Assembly: GCF_024699985.1 (NCBI RefSeq)
Contig: NZ_JAJONA010000001.1
Coordinates: 3,540,501 to 3,604,500 of the forward strand
DNA length: 64,000 nt
Source: Phenylobacterium sp. J367
GTDB taxonomy: Bacteria > Pseudomonadota > Alphaproteobacteria > Caulobacterales > Caulobacteraceae
Direction of reading: 5' to 3'
Below the pieces are notes generated by a model. The model saw only the letters and a program-made list of their open reading frames with translations. It had not been told where the DNA came from and ran no database searches. The position numbers and the translations under genes are program-made. The first letter of the stretch is position 1, and every line of letters begins with the position of its first letter. Positions 50,066 to 58,967 of this stretch are shown piece by piece.

Positions 50066-51994
50066 ATGTTCGGTTCGCGTGAACTCATCAGTCGCCGCGC
50101 TGTGCTGGCGGCCGGCGGGGGTCTGGGGCTCTCCGCCGCACTTGCACGTGCGGCGCCGGCCTACGCTCGGACCAGCGTCGTCCAGGCGGCGCTCGCTCCT
50201 GTCGCGGGAACGAGGGGCCAGCGCGCTCTAGACCTTGAGATCGGTCACTTCCAGCTGATGGTCGGAGATCGCCCCGGCCGCGCCATGGCCATCAACCAGA
50301 CGATCCCAGGCCCGCTGCTGCGTTTTCGGGAGGGTGAGGAAGCCGTCCTGCGGGTCACAAACCGACTCGAGGAAATTGCGTCCATCCATTGGCATGGGAT
50401 CATCCTGCCGCCCGCGATGGATGGCGTCCCCGGTGTGAGTTTCGGTGGCATCGCGCCGGGCGAAACCTTCACCTATCGCTTCCCGCTGCTGCAAAGCGGC
50501 ACCTACTGGTGCCACAGCCATTCCGGGGGACAGGAATTGCTGGGCGTCTACGCCCCGTTCATCATCGACCCTGCCGCCCCTGAGCCGTTCGCCTACGAGC
50601 GCGACTATGTCGTGATGCTGTCGGACTGGAGCTTCGAGCCGCCGGAGCAAATCATCAAGAACCTCAAGAAGCAGGCGGGGTACTACAACTACCAAAAGCG
50701 GACGGTCGCGGACCTGTTTCGGGATGCCGCGCGCGATGGTTGGCCAGCGACCCTTAGGGAGAGATTGAGTTGGACCAAGATGCGCATGGACCCGACAGAC
50801 TTCGCCGATGTCACCGGCTACACCTACACCTATCTCGTCAATGGCCTGACAGCGAACGCGAACTGGACTGGCCTATTCACCCGCGGCGAGCGCGTGCGGC
50901 TTCGGTTCATCGCTGCCGGCGCCATGACTTATTTCGACATCCGCATCCCGGGCCTGAAGATGACTGTGGTCCAGGCGGACGGGCAGAATGTCCAGCCCGT
51001 CGACGTGGACGAGTTCCGGATAGGGCCGGGCGAGACTTTCGATGTCATCGTCACGCCTGATGACCAGGCCTACACCCTGTTCGCAGAGGCGATGGACCGC
51101 AGTGGCTTTGCGCGCGGCACGCTCGCGCCGCGCGCCGGAATGACAGCGCCCATCCCACCCCGTCGCAAGAGGCCGCTGCGCACCATGGCCGACATGGGCA
51201 TGGACATGTCGGGAATGGAGATGTCCGGCGACATGGCGGGCATGCCCGGCATGTCCAATGCGACGGCGTCCCCCAAGGCTCCCGTCATGGGCATAGCTGG
51301 GCACGCGGCGGGCGACATAGCCGCCGTGGAACGTAATCGTGCGGCGGTCGAGTCTCAGGTCACGAGCGCCCACGCCCATGGCGCGGTGGCGGCGAACGGG
51401 GCCTCCAGCGCCATGGCGCACATGGGAACGCCGCTCGCCGCCAAGCCAGGCGTGGCGCCCACGTTCATCCATGGGCCCGACACGCATGGCGTCGGGAACT
51501 CATCCGTAGCGATGGTGGCGCGCAGCCGCCTCCACGAACCGGGCTCCGGCTTCGACGATCCCGCGGCGCGGGTGCTGGTCTACGCCGACCTGCGAAGCGT
51601 GACGCCGCAGGAGGACCAGCGCACGCCCACACGCGAGATCGAGCTGCACATCACAGGCAACATGGAACGCTACATGTGGTCCTTTGATGGAAAGAAGTAC
51701 TCGGAGGCCCGCGCGCCCATCCCCTTTGCCTACGGCGAGCGCCTGCGCCTGGTGCTGGTCAACGACACCATGATGGAGCACCCCATCCACCTGCACGGCA
51801 TGTGGATGGAGCTCGAGAACGGTGCGGGCGCCCATCAACCTCGCAAGCACACCGTCAGCGTCAAGCCAGCCGAGCGGCTAACCGTCGCCATCACCGCCGA
51901 CGCGCCCGGCCAATGGGCCATGCATTGCCACCTCCTGCTGCATATGGAGATGGGGATGTTCCGCGTCATCGAAGTCTCTTCGCCCCCTCAGTAG
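50066..51994 (+). CDS. copA: Periplasmic multicopper oxidase CopA (PcoA family)
   Basis: A 642-residue Tat-exported oxidase (SRRAVLAAGGGLGLSAALA) that oxidises Cu(I) and sequesters copper. All four copper motifs are visible: IHWHGIILPP, YWCHSHSGGQ, HPIHLHGMW and MHCHLLLHMEMGMF. A Met-rich linker (MADMGMDMSGMEMSGDMAGM, about residues 374-395) matches the CopA copper-binding repeats. GAGGAGGGGCT precedes the ATG. Followed 9 bp later by copB. Not to be confused with the P-type ATPase CopA at 29060. Confidence 0.95.
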   Translation: MFGSRELISRRAVLAAGGGLGLSAALARAAPAYARTSVVQAALAPVAGTRGQRALDLEIGHFQLMVGDRPGRAMAINQTIPGPLLRFREGEEAVLRVTNRLEEIASIHWHGIILPPAMDGVPGVSFGGIAPGETFTYRFPLLQSGTYWCHSHSGGQELLGVYAPFIIDPAAPEPFAYERDYVVMLSDWSFEPPEQIIKNLKKQAGYYNYQKRTVADLFRDAARDGWPATLRERLSWTKMRMDPTDFADVTGYTYTYLVNGLTANANWTGLFTRGERVRLRFIAAGAMTYFDIRIPGLKMTVVQADGQNVQPVDVDEFRIGPGETFDVIVTPDDQAYTLFAEAMDRSGFARGTLAPRAGMTAPIPPRRKRPLRTMADMGMDMSGMEMSGDMAGMPGMSNATASPKAPVMGIAGHAAGDIAAVERNRAAVESQVTSAHAHGAVAANGASSAMAHMGTPLAAKPGVAPTFIHGPDTHGVGNSSVAMVARSRLHEPGSGFDDPAARVLVYADLRSVTPQEDQRTPTREIELHITGNMERYMWSFDGKKYSEARAPIPFAYGERLRLVLVNDTMMEHPIHLHGMWMELENGAGAHQPRKHTVSVKPAERLTVAITADAPGQWAMHCHLLLHMEMGMFRVIEVSSPPQ

Positions 51995-52003
51995 GAGATC
52001 CCG

Positions 52004-52860
52004 ATGCGCTCGGCCGCTCTTGCCATCGCCTTCCTGGCAGCCCCTGCCGTTGTTCACGCGCAGGAGGGCCCTCTTTGCCCGGCGCCGGCATGCCCTCCGG
52101 AATGGCTATGTCGCCTGCCGCCAATCGTGCGGCGCCCGCCGCTTCGGATCGAGGTCCCGAGACGCTGCCCAATCTCGCTGAGCGCGAAGGATGGCCACAG
52201 CCCACGGCCGACAGCGCCAACTACGGATACTTCCTCGCCGACCTCGTAGAGTACCGAGAGAGCGACGACCCGGGCGTTATCCGCTGGGACGTCTTCGGCT
52301 GGTATGGAGGCGACGTGAAGCGCCTGTGGGTCAAGAGCGAGGGCGCGCAGAGCACGTCCAAACGGGCTGACAGCGAGCAAGAGGCCCAGTTGCTCTACGG
52401 TCAGCTCATCGCCCCGTTCTTCGATTTCCAAGCCGGTGTGCGATACGCGCGACGCTCGGGGCCAGGTCCAGACCGGTCCCGCGTCTACGGCGTCATCGGC
52501 GTGCAAGGATTGGCGCCCTACCGTTACGAACTGGAGCCGGCGTTGTTCGTCAGCCAGGATGGCAAGGTCTCGGCCCGAGTGACCGCCTCCTATGACGTAT
52601 TGCTGAGCCAGCGCCTGATCCTTCAGCCCCGCATTGAGGCAAACGCCGCGCTCCAGGCAGATCGGAGCTTCGGCGTCGGCGAGGGCCTCAACGACACAGA
52701 GATCGGCGCCCGCCTTCGCTACGAGCTGCGCCGTGAGCTGGCTCCGTATGCCGGCGTCTCCTGGCGACAGACCTACGGCCGCACAAAGAGAATGGCGCGC
52801 GCCGAGGGCGAGCCCGCGAGCAACCTGTCCGTCGTCGTGGGGGTCCGGGCGTGGTTTTGA
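52004..52860 (+). CDS. copB: Copper resistance outer-membrane protein CopB (one frameshift)
   Basis: Signal peptide MRSAALAIAFLAAPAVVHAQ, then a shift near 52070 into the frame SLPGAGMPSGMAMSPAANRA, followed by the CopB barrel: YFLADLVEYRESDDPGVIRW, DVFGWYGGDVKRLWVKSEG, FFDFQAGVRYARR and a C-terminal Phe (VVVGVRAWF). AGGAG lies before ATG 52004. Co-transcribed with the multicopper oxidase; helps limit periplasmic copper. Confidence 0.9.
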
Positions 52861-52916
52861 GCCACTCAGCCGCCCGGTCCCCTCGCGGCCGTTCGTCGGG
52901 CGCCAGGAAGCGGGTC

Positions 52917-53285
52917 TTAGCCCTTCCTGCGTTCAGCGGCGTCGATTTCGCGCTGGATGAAAAAGTTCAACGCCGTTCGCAACGTTGCGACTGCCGCGAG
53001 TTGGCCGATCTCGGTCCATGTCGGCGCGACCGCGGTTCGCATCACATCCGCCGCCAACAGGAACTCAAGGCCCAAGGCCAAAGAGCGGGCGAGCCGGAGA
53101 CGGGGCCCCTCGCCAGGGCAATCTGCCTCCGCGTTCCGCTTCCAAGTGCGTTCCAAGGTTCGCCAAAGCGCACCGAGAACCGCTACGGCGATGACAGCTA
53201 CGGCAATAGCATCCGTGAACAGCGCCATCGTCACCGTAGCGTGCTGCAGCCAGCCAGCCAATGGCTCGACAAACGCCATGCTCAT
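52917..53285 (-). CDS. DUF1622 membrane protein
   Basis: About 122 residues, three TM helices. ARSLALGLEFLLAADVMRTA then VAPTWTEIGQLAAVATLRTA and LNFFIQREI are the DUF1622 core. The start is ATG 53285 (MSMAFVEPL); GTG 53300 is an alternative. Converges on copB and is divergent from the lipoprotein gene. Function unknown. Confidence 0.82.
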   Translation of the reverse strand: MSMAFVEPLAGWLQHATVTMALFTDAIAVAVIAVAVLGALWRTLERTWKRNAEADCPGEGPRLRLARSLALGLEFLLAADVMRTAVAPTWTEIGQLAAVATLRTALNFFIQREIDAAERRKG

Positions 53286-53325
53286 CAGCTCGTCCCCCAC
53301 TGTTCAAACCCCGAAGGAGAAACAA

Positions 53326-53697
53326 ATGACTACTATATCTAAACTTTGCCGCTCCGCTGCTCTTTTGACCTCGTCGGTCGCCGCTCTCGCGATCACCGGC
53401 TGCAACCAGAAGACGGACGAGGCCCCCGCAGCCGCTGTGGACGCGGCAGCTGTGGCCACCGACACCACAACGCCCGCTACGGCGGCGGCGCATGGCGAGA
53501 CCGAGGCTGAAACGCGCGCCCAGGGCCACAAGGAAGGCATGCAAATGGAGCGAGACGCGCACGCCCAAGGCATGGGTATGCAGAAAGACGCCCAGGGCTC
53601 AGGCATGTCGTCTGGCGCCAGCTCGCCGCCGATGAAGGATGACAGCATGCCGATGCCCCCGGCCAAGGCCGACCCGCCGATGAAAGATCATATGTAA
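53326..53697 (+). CDS. Met/His-rich lipoprotein, probable metal binder
   Basis: A 123-residue lipoprotein: MTTISKLCRSAALLTSSVAA then LAITGC as lipobox. The mature part has an Ala/Thr linker, GHKEGMQMERDAHAQGMGMQ and a Met/Pro-rich end (MKDDSMPMPPAKADPPMKDH), resembling periplasmic copper-binding tails. AAGGAG is 7 bp before ATG 53326. No named family. Confidence 0.75.
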   Translation: MTTISKLCRSAALLTSSVAALAITGCNQKTDEAPAAAVDAAAVATDTTTPATAAAHGETEAETRAQGHKEGMQMERDAHAQGMGMQKDAQGSGMSSGASSPPMKDDSMPMPPAKADPPMKDHM

Positions 53698-53718
53698 GCG
53701 CTGCGGTTCGCAGAGGAT

Positions 53719-53754
53719 AACGGGTCGCGCCGACCCAAGGCGGCGCGACCCGTT
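53719..53754 (+). terminator. Strong hairpin after the lipoprotein gene
   Basis: Perfect 14-bp arms (AACGGGTCGCGCCG and its complement) with an 8-base loop, 21 bp after the stop at 53697. There is no T-run, so it is either a weak intrinsic terminator or an mRNA 3'-end stabiliser. Confidence 0.6.
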
Positions 53755-54170
53755 CACCGTCCGACGCATTCCTCGGGGTCCAGTGCGGGCGTTCAGATGC
53801 GCCGACCTGGCGCGCCTGAAGCACCGACTTGAAGGCGATGTAGCCGGGTGGCGAATGAGCATGAGCACGCTCGGGTAGTGATCCACGTCAACTCGGCATC
53901 CTCAGCAATTATTAGACGCCGCGCCGGCTCCATGCGCCCGAGCCCGGAGTGAGAGGGCATGCTGGAGCTGAAGCCACAGCCGTGAATGGCGGAGTGTGCC
54001 GGCCGACTGGGGATAGGTAGGTCCGTGTGGCGGCTCGGAAACAACGGGCAACCGCCCCAGTTGCGGGGGTTACCGTTCCGGTCCGGTGTGGCTTTCAACG
54101 AAGCGCCGCTCTGCGGCTGCGCAACCGCTATCAGCGCAACAGGAACCCGCCGACGGAGGCGGGCGCCCAC
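53755..54170. other. No gene recognised (416 bp)
   Basis: No convincing reading frame on either strand between the hairpin and the end of csp. Confidence 0.4.
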
Positions 54171-54605
54171 CTACATCTCCATGGCCATGTGCCGGCATGC
54201 CGCGCCGCACTCCCGGCACGTCGCCGCGCATCGGGTGAGCACCGCGTCGTTCTTGAAGGCGTCGCAAGCCTGAGCGCACGCTTCACAGAGGTCGGCGCAG
54301 GCGCGACAGAGAAGGGTGTGCGTCGGCGCACCCCGGAGCATCGAATTGGCCGTGGTCTGGCAGAGCTCCGCGCAGTCCTGCAGCAGCGCCACGAGCTGCG
54401 CCGGCGCGCGCAGTTGCGGCTGTCCCATCACATGGCGAGCGCTCGTCAGACAGCTCCGATGCGAGGCGATGCAGAGCGCGACACAATCATCCATCGACAT
54501 CCCATCACCATTGGGAGGAGGGGCTTGCGCGGCGGCGGGCATGGCGGCTGCGGCCCCGGCGAGGGTAAGGCCGGCCAAGAGTTCTCTGCGGTCGCGCAAT
54601 TGCAT
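54171..54605 (-). CDS. csp: Tat-exported Csp-type four-helix-bundle copper storage protein
   Basis: A 144-residue protein. The Tat-type signal (LRDRRELLAGLTLAGAAAAM, cleavage near AQA) places it in the periplasm. The mature part is four Cys-rich helices: DCVALCIASHRSC, LLQDCAELCQTTANSM, LCRACADLCEACAQACDAF and LTRCAATCRECGAACRHMA, the Cxx(x)C spacing of Csp1/Csp3 that binds many Cu(I) ions. ATG 54605 is chosen for GGAG upstream and for the signal peptide. The 225 bp upstream contain a frame ending PVARATAVPNGKVAPGATVA that I could not assign. Confidence 0.88.
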   Translation of the reverse strand: MQLRDRRELLAGLTLAGAAAAMPAAAQAPPPNGDGMSMDDCVALCIASHRSCLTSARHVMGQPQLRAPAQLVALLQDCAELCQTTANSMLRGAPTHTLLCRACADLCEACAQACDAFKNDAVLTRCAATCRECGAACRHMAMEM

Positions 54606-54830
54606 CTCCGTTCTGCTATGTTTGAGGGCTTGATGCCGGGCTGTCCGTCGGACGGGTCTCTCTGGTGTCGATGATAACCTTGAGGGGCGGGGTTTCGACC
54701 GCTCGGCGGTAGGTGTCGGAGACGTCCACGCCCCCGATCGCAACAGTCGCGCCGGGAGCCACTTTGCCGTTGGGCACCGCGGTGGCCCGTGCGACCGGAG
54801 AGCGAGTTCCGCCGTCCCGCGTAGCGTTCG

Positions 54831-55196
54831 CTAGGGAGCTTTCAGTTCGACCAGATCGAACTTCCTGGCTTGGCCGTTGACCACGGTCGCCTCGGCAAAG
54901 TGCTCGTCTATAACTCGGTCGATGCGGACCGCACCGACATCATCGCGGCGCGGGACAGGCGGAGCACCTTTCGACACCCCCGGCGTTCCGATGAATCGGA
55001 CGACCGTAAGGACCTGTCCCGGTTTGGCCCCTTCGGCGCGCCCAACGCAAAGGATCACCGCCTGACCCTGCATCTCCACGACCTGACCGCGCATTATGTA
55101 CCGGTGCCAGACCTCTGCTGTGGCGGAAGAGCCCAGCACAGGCAGGAGCGCAAAAAGGGCCGAAAGGCCGATGGCCCGTCCAATTGTCCTGTTCAC
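54831..55196 (-). CDS. Small secreted protein of unknown function
   Basis: About 121 residues with a signal peptide (RAIGLSALFALLPVLGSSAT-A) and a compact beta-rich mature domain: WHRYIMRGQVVEMQGQAVIL, CVGRAEGAKPGQVLTVVRFI and VRIDRVIDEHFAEATVVNGQ. GTG 55196 is favoured by AAGGAG 7-8 bp upstream. I do not recognise the family; KPGQVLTVVR resembles domains of outer-membrane-associated FlgT/CsgG-like proteins, which is weak evidence. Confidence 0.65.
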   Translation of the reverse strand: MNRTIGRAIGLSALFALLPVLGSSATAEVWHRYIMRGQVVEMQGQAVILCVGRAEGAKPGQVLTVVRFIGTPGVSKGAPPVPRRDDVGAVRIDRVIDEHFAEATVVNGQARKFDLVELKAP

Positions 55197-55316
55197 ATCG
55201 AATCTCCTTGTCCTCTCCACGAGCCCAGACCTGCAGCCGGCCGAGGCCTGGAGGGCTCCCTAAACCCGGCGCGATCGCTCTCGGTCCGCACGACGCACGC
55301 GGTTGATGTCCTTTTT

Positions 55317-55343
55317 GACGCAACTCGTCGCGTCAGGATTACA
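55317..55343 (-). promoter_or_regulatory. ECF-type promoter element with 17-bp spacer
   Basis: Minus strand TGTAAT (55343-55338), 17 bp, CGTC (55320-55317), about 120 bp before GTG 55196. One base longer than the others, hence less certain. Confidence 0.4.
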
Positions 55344-55447
55344 TTGTCGCGACTGGAGGGGCGAATCGGCCCTTCTGGTCGTGCCGCAACGGCGGAGCCG
55401 GCCCGGACGCCTCACCCGCCCCGCCGCGCTTTAGATGAGTCTAGCGG

Positions 55448-56475
55448 CTACTCCAGGCTCAAGACTACGCGCCCATCGATCGCGCCGCGTTCCATGCGTT
55501 CGAAGACTTCGTTGATGTTCTCGAGCCGGTCCCAGGAGAAGTGCGCGGCGACCTTGCCTTCGCCCCCGAACTCGAGCGCCTCTTCCAGATCCTGCCGCGT
55601 TCCGACAATCGAGCCCCGGACGGTGATCCGCTTGAGCACCGTGTCGAAGATCGGCATGGCGAACTTGCCGGGCGGCAGGCCGATCATGGCCATGGTCCCA
55701 TGCGGCCGCAGCGCCCCGAAGGCCTGCTCGAAGGCCGCCGGCGAAACGGCCGTGACAAGCACCCCCGTGAACCCCGCCGATCTGCTTCTGGATCTCGGCC
55801 ACGGGGTCGGTGTCCCGGCCGTGCAGCGTGAGGTCTGCGCCCAGCTGCTTGGCCAACGCCAGCTTTTCGGGATGGATGTCGATCGCCGCGACGTGCATGC
55901 CCATGGCCTTCGCGTACTGAACCGCCAAGTGTCCGAGCCCGCCGATCCCCGAGATCGCGACCCACTGCCCGGGCCTCACCTCGGTTTCCTTCAGGCCCTT
56001 GTAAACGGTCACGCCGGCGCAAAGCAGCGGCGCTGCGGCGCCCCAATCCAGGCCATCGGGCAAGCGGCCCACATAATTGGGATCCGCCACCGCGTATTCG
56101 GCGAAGCTGCCGTTCACGGAATAGCCGGTGTTCTTCTGAGAGCCGCAGAGGGTCTCCCAGCCGGTGCGGCAGTGGGGGGCAGTAGCCGCACGCGGTATGC
56201 AGCCAGGGCACGCCGACGCGGTCGCCCTCCCGCACCCTCTGCACGTTGGCGCCGACCCCGACCACCACACCCACGCCCTCGTGGCCGGGGATGAACGGTG
56301 GGTTCGGCTTCACCGGCCAGTCGCCCTTGGCGGCGTGCAGGTCGGTGTGACAGACGCCGGTGGCAGCCAGGCGCACGAGAACCTGATCGGGTCCCGGCGT
56401 CGGAATGGGGACCTCCTCGATCGCTAGAGGCCTGCCGAACTCCCGCACGACTGCGGCTTTCATCATCGTCGCCAT
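55448..56475 (-). CDS. adhP: Zinc-dependent alcohol dehydrogenase, AdhP-like (two frameshifts)
   Basis: MDR-family NAD-dependent dehydrogenase. Catalytic-zinc motifs [15 protein letters not shown] and [13 protein letters not shown]; structural-zinc Cys region around [14 protein letters not shown]; nucleotide fold [20 protein letters not shown]. The frame changes in a G6 run near 56173 and a C5 run near 55765, after which it continues [20 protein letters not shown] to VVLSLE. Divergent from an aldehyde dehydrogenase with a FixK-type box between them; the pair would oxidise alcohols to acids or work fermentatively. Confidence 0.88.
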
Positions 56476-56534
56476 GGGTCTGCTTTCCTCTCCTGGCCGT
56501 GCATCCCTCGTAATGATCTGGCCGAAGGTTGCCT

Positions 56535-56548
56535 TTGATCCCTGTCAA
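56535..56548. promoter_or_regulatory. FixK/FNR-type box between adhP and aldH
   Basis: TTGATCCCTGTCAA fits the alphaproteobacterial FixK pattern TTGA-N6-TCAA. Centre about 66 bp from the adhP start, suitable for activation of adhP. Confidence 0.55.
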
Positions 56549-56679
56549 GGCGACGCGCCTCCCGTGCAGAAAGAGTATCCAGTGGGTCCGCTACGGGCTC
56601 ATCTCTGAACTGGCGACATTCCGCCAGGGCAGGGCCGTTGCGAGCACTTCGGCTCGCGTGCGAATACAAGGAGAGCCCC

Positions 56680-58200
56680 TTGTTCCAGAGCGCCATTCAG
56701 TCCGTGCGGACCCTGGGCAAGGTCCCCGCCCGCTACGGCAACTTCATCGGGGGGCACTGGTCGCCGCCTCTGAGGGGGCAGTATTTCACCGACCACAGCC
56801 CGATCAACGGCGCGCGGATCGCGGAGTTCGCGCAGTCGACGGTTGAGGACGTCGAGGCGGCGCTGGACGCGGCGCACGCGGCCAAGGCGGGTTGGGCGCG
56901 GCTGTCGCCCAGCGAGCGGTCGCGGATGCTCAACAAGATCGCTGACCGGCTGGAGGAGAACCTCGAACTCTTCGCGCTCGCCGAGACGATCGATAACGGC
57001 AAGCCGATCCGCGAGACACGCGGCGCCGACGTGCCCCTTGCGGTCGATCACTTCCGCTACTTCGCAGGCTGTATCCGCAGCGAAGAAGGCTCGATCTCGA
57101 CAATCGACGAACAAACGATCGCCTACCACTTCAAGGAACCCCTTGGCGTCGTCGGCCAGATCATCCCCTGGAACTTCCCGCTACTCATGGCCGCCTGGAA
57201 GCTCGCCCCGGCGCTGGCAGCGGGCAACTGCACTGTGATCAAGCCCGCTTCCCAGACGCCGCTCACGCTGATGCTGTTCGCGGAGCTGACCGCCGACATC
57301 CTGCCGCCCGGCGTGCTGAATGTGGTGACCGGGCCGGGCGGCACCGTCGGCCGGGCGATCGCCGCCAACCCGCGGATCGCCAAGGTCGCCTTCACCGGCG
57401 AGACCACGACGGGACGGCAGATCATGCAGGCCGCCGCCGAACACCTGATCCCGCAAACCCTGGAGCTTGGCGGCAAGTCTCCGAACATTTTCATGCCCGA
57501 CGTCATGGCCGCCGACGACAGCTTCCTCGACAAGGCCGTGGAGGGCCTAGCCCTCTTCGCCTTCAACAAGGGTGAGGTCTGCACCTGCCCGTCGCGCGCC
57601 CTGGTGCACGAATCTATCTTCGACGCCTTCATGGAACGCGCGATCAGCCGCGTCGCCAGCATCAAGGTCGGCGACCCCCTGGAGCCGACCACCCAGATGG
57701 GCGCCCAGGCCTCGGAAGCTCAGCTCACCAAGATTCTGGACTACATCGAGATCGGCAAGCAGGAGGGCGCGCAGTGCCTCACCGGAGGTGAGCGTGCGCT
57801 GCCGGGCGGCGAGCTCGACGCGGGTTACTTTGTGCAGCCGACCGTGTTCGTGGGCGAGAACCACATGCGGATCTTCCAGGAGGAAATCTTCGGCCCGGTT
57901 CTGGCGGTGGCCCGCTTCAGCTCGCCGGAAGAGGCGGCGCGGCTCGCCAACGACACCCCTTACGGCCTGGGCGCCGGCGTCTGGTCCCGCGACGGCGGGA
58001 CCGCATACCGGATGGGACGGGCGATCGAAGCCGGTCGGGTGTGGACAAACTGCTACCATGTCTACCCGGCGCATGCCGCCTTTGGCGGTTACAAGGCCTC
58101 AGGCTTCGGGCGGGAGAACCACAAGATGATGCTGGCCCACTACCAGCAGACCAAGAACCTGCTCGTCAGCTACGACGATCAACCCCGCGGGCTGTTCTAG
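56680..58200 (+). CDS. NAD-dependent aldehyde dehydrogenase (AldB/ExaC type)
   Basis: A 506-residue enzyme, exactly the AldB/ExaC length. [19 protein letters not shown], the cofactor loop [12 protein letters not shown], catalytic Glu in [10 protein letters not shown] and the nucleophile in [11 protein letters not shown] are intact. TTG 56680 is chosen because AAGGAG lies 6 bp upstream; upstream in-frame starts lack such a site. It probably oxidises acetaldehyde made by AdhP. Confidence 0.93.
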   Translation: MFQSAIQSVRTLGKVPARYGNFIGGHWSPPLRGQYFTDHSPINGARIAEFAQSTVEDVEAALDAAHAAKAGWARLSPSERSRMLNKIADRLEENLELFALAETIDNGKPIRETRGADVPLAVDHFRYFAGCIRSEEGSISTIDEQTIAYHFKEPLGVVGQIIPWNFPLLMAAWKLAPALAAGNCTVIKPASQTPLTLMLFAELTADILPPGVLNVVTGPGGTVGRAIAANPRIAKVAFTGETTTGRQIMQAAAEHLIPQTLELGGKSPNIFMPDVMAADDSFLDKAVEGLALFAFNKGEVCTCPSRALVHESIFDAFMERAISRVASIKVGDPLEPTTQMGAQASEAQLTKILDYIEIGKQEGAQCLTGGERALPGGELDAGYFVQPTVFVGENHMRIFQEEIFGPVLAVARFSSPEEAARLANDTPYGLGAGVWSRDGGTAYRMGRAIEAGRVWTNCYHVYPAHAAFGGYKASGFGRENHKMMLAHYQQTKNLLVSYDDQPRGLF

Positions 58201-58242
58201 GGAGCAGAAAACACTGCAAGAGCGCCTCCCGCCGCCGGTGCG

Positions 58243-58268
58243 CGTAATGATAGGGCGTCGCGAGCGTC
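58243..58268 (+). promoter_or_regulatory. ECF-type promoter element, one -35 mismatch
   Basis: CGTAAT (58243-58248), 16 bp, CGTC (58265-58268), 32 bp before ATG 58300. Spacing fits; first -35 base is C instead of T. Confidence 0.45.
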
Positions 58269-58299
58269 CTTACCAGCAAGCCTGATCTGGAGCCAAACC

Positions 58300-58635
58300 A
58301 TGAAGTCTCTCATCATTACGATCACCGCCGCTTCGGCCCTGTTCGCAGCCAGCTACGCCCTGGCGGACGGGCCGCCCGCGAAGACCCCGCCTCCCACCGC
58401 CACAGCGGCGCAGCATGAAATGTGCGGCAGGATGAAGGGCGGCCAGATGCCTGCCGGCAAAGGTCAGATGGGCGCCATGAAGGGGGCGGACGGCAAGCCT
58501 ATGGCCAAGGCGGACATGGACAAGATGCACAAGATGTGCGGCAAGATGATGGGCCACGGCGGAATGGCCCAGCCGAAGTCCGGATCCCATCCGCCGGCGC
58601 CGAAGAGCGACGCACCGAAAGCTCACGAACACTAG
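58300..58635 (+). CDS. Small secreted Met/Lys/His-rich protein
   Basis: A 111-residue protein with signal peptide MKSLIITITAASALFAASYA (cut near ALA-DG). The mature chain has Met/Gly/Lys repeats: HEMCGRMKGGQMPAGKGQMG, then DMDKMHKMCGKMMGHGGMAQ, and a Pro/His tail. Two CGxM motifs and many Met suggest copper binding in the periplasm; no named family. It belongs by promoter and composition with the other metal peptides. Confidence 0.72.
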   Translation: MKSLIITITAASALFAASYALADGPPAKTPPPTATAAQHEMCGRMKGGQMPAGKGQMGAMKGADGKPMAKADMDKMHKMCGKMMGHGGMAQPKSGSHPPAPKSDAPKAHEH

Positions 58636-58967
58636 TTCCCTCAGGCGGCGTAGGGTCCGCTGGCGCCGGCCAGCCGAGGCATTGGCGACTAAGCGATGAT
58701 TAGCGTCATGAGCACGCGGCTCCAACGCTTGTCGCGGGCTCGGCCTTGGCTGTTCCCTGTGACCGCCCTCTACGACAGAAGGCAGGAGGTGCGCGTGGCT
58801 GCGGCTGACCCCGACCACCATGGTCTGTGCCGACCTTCGGTAGCCCAGATTGCGGCGCCAAGCTGTCGAAACATGCCTCACCCGGCCCCCTCACCGGTCA
58901 TGCTCAGAAAGGCTGGCCGGTTCCTGGCGTCTGGCGCGCAGTCGGGCAGGGCTGGAGAAGGTGGCCG
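58636..58967. other. No gene recognised (332 bp)
   Basis: The leader before tkt has no convincing ORF. No promoter of the shared type seen. Confidence 0.4.

Noticed and set aside
54606..54830. Frame ending PVARATAVPNGKVAPGATVA upstream of csp
   Set aside because: Looks coding-like but lacks a convincing start and family; could be a tail of the 54831 gene after an indel.
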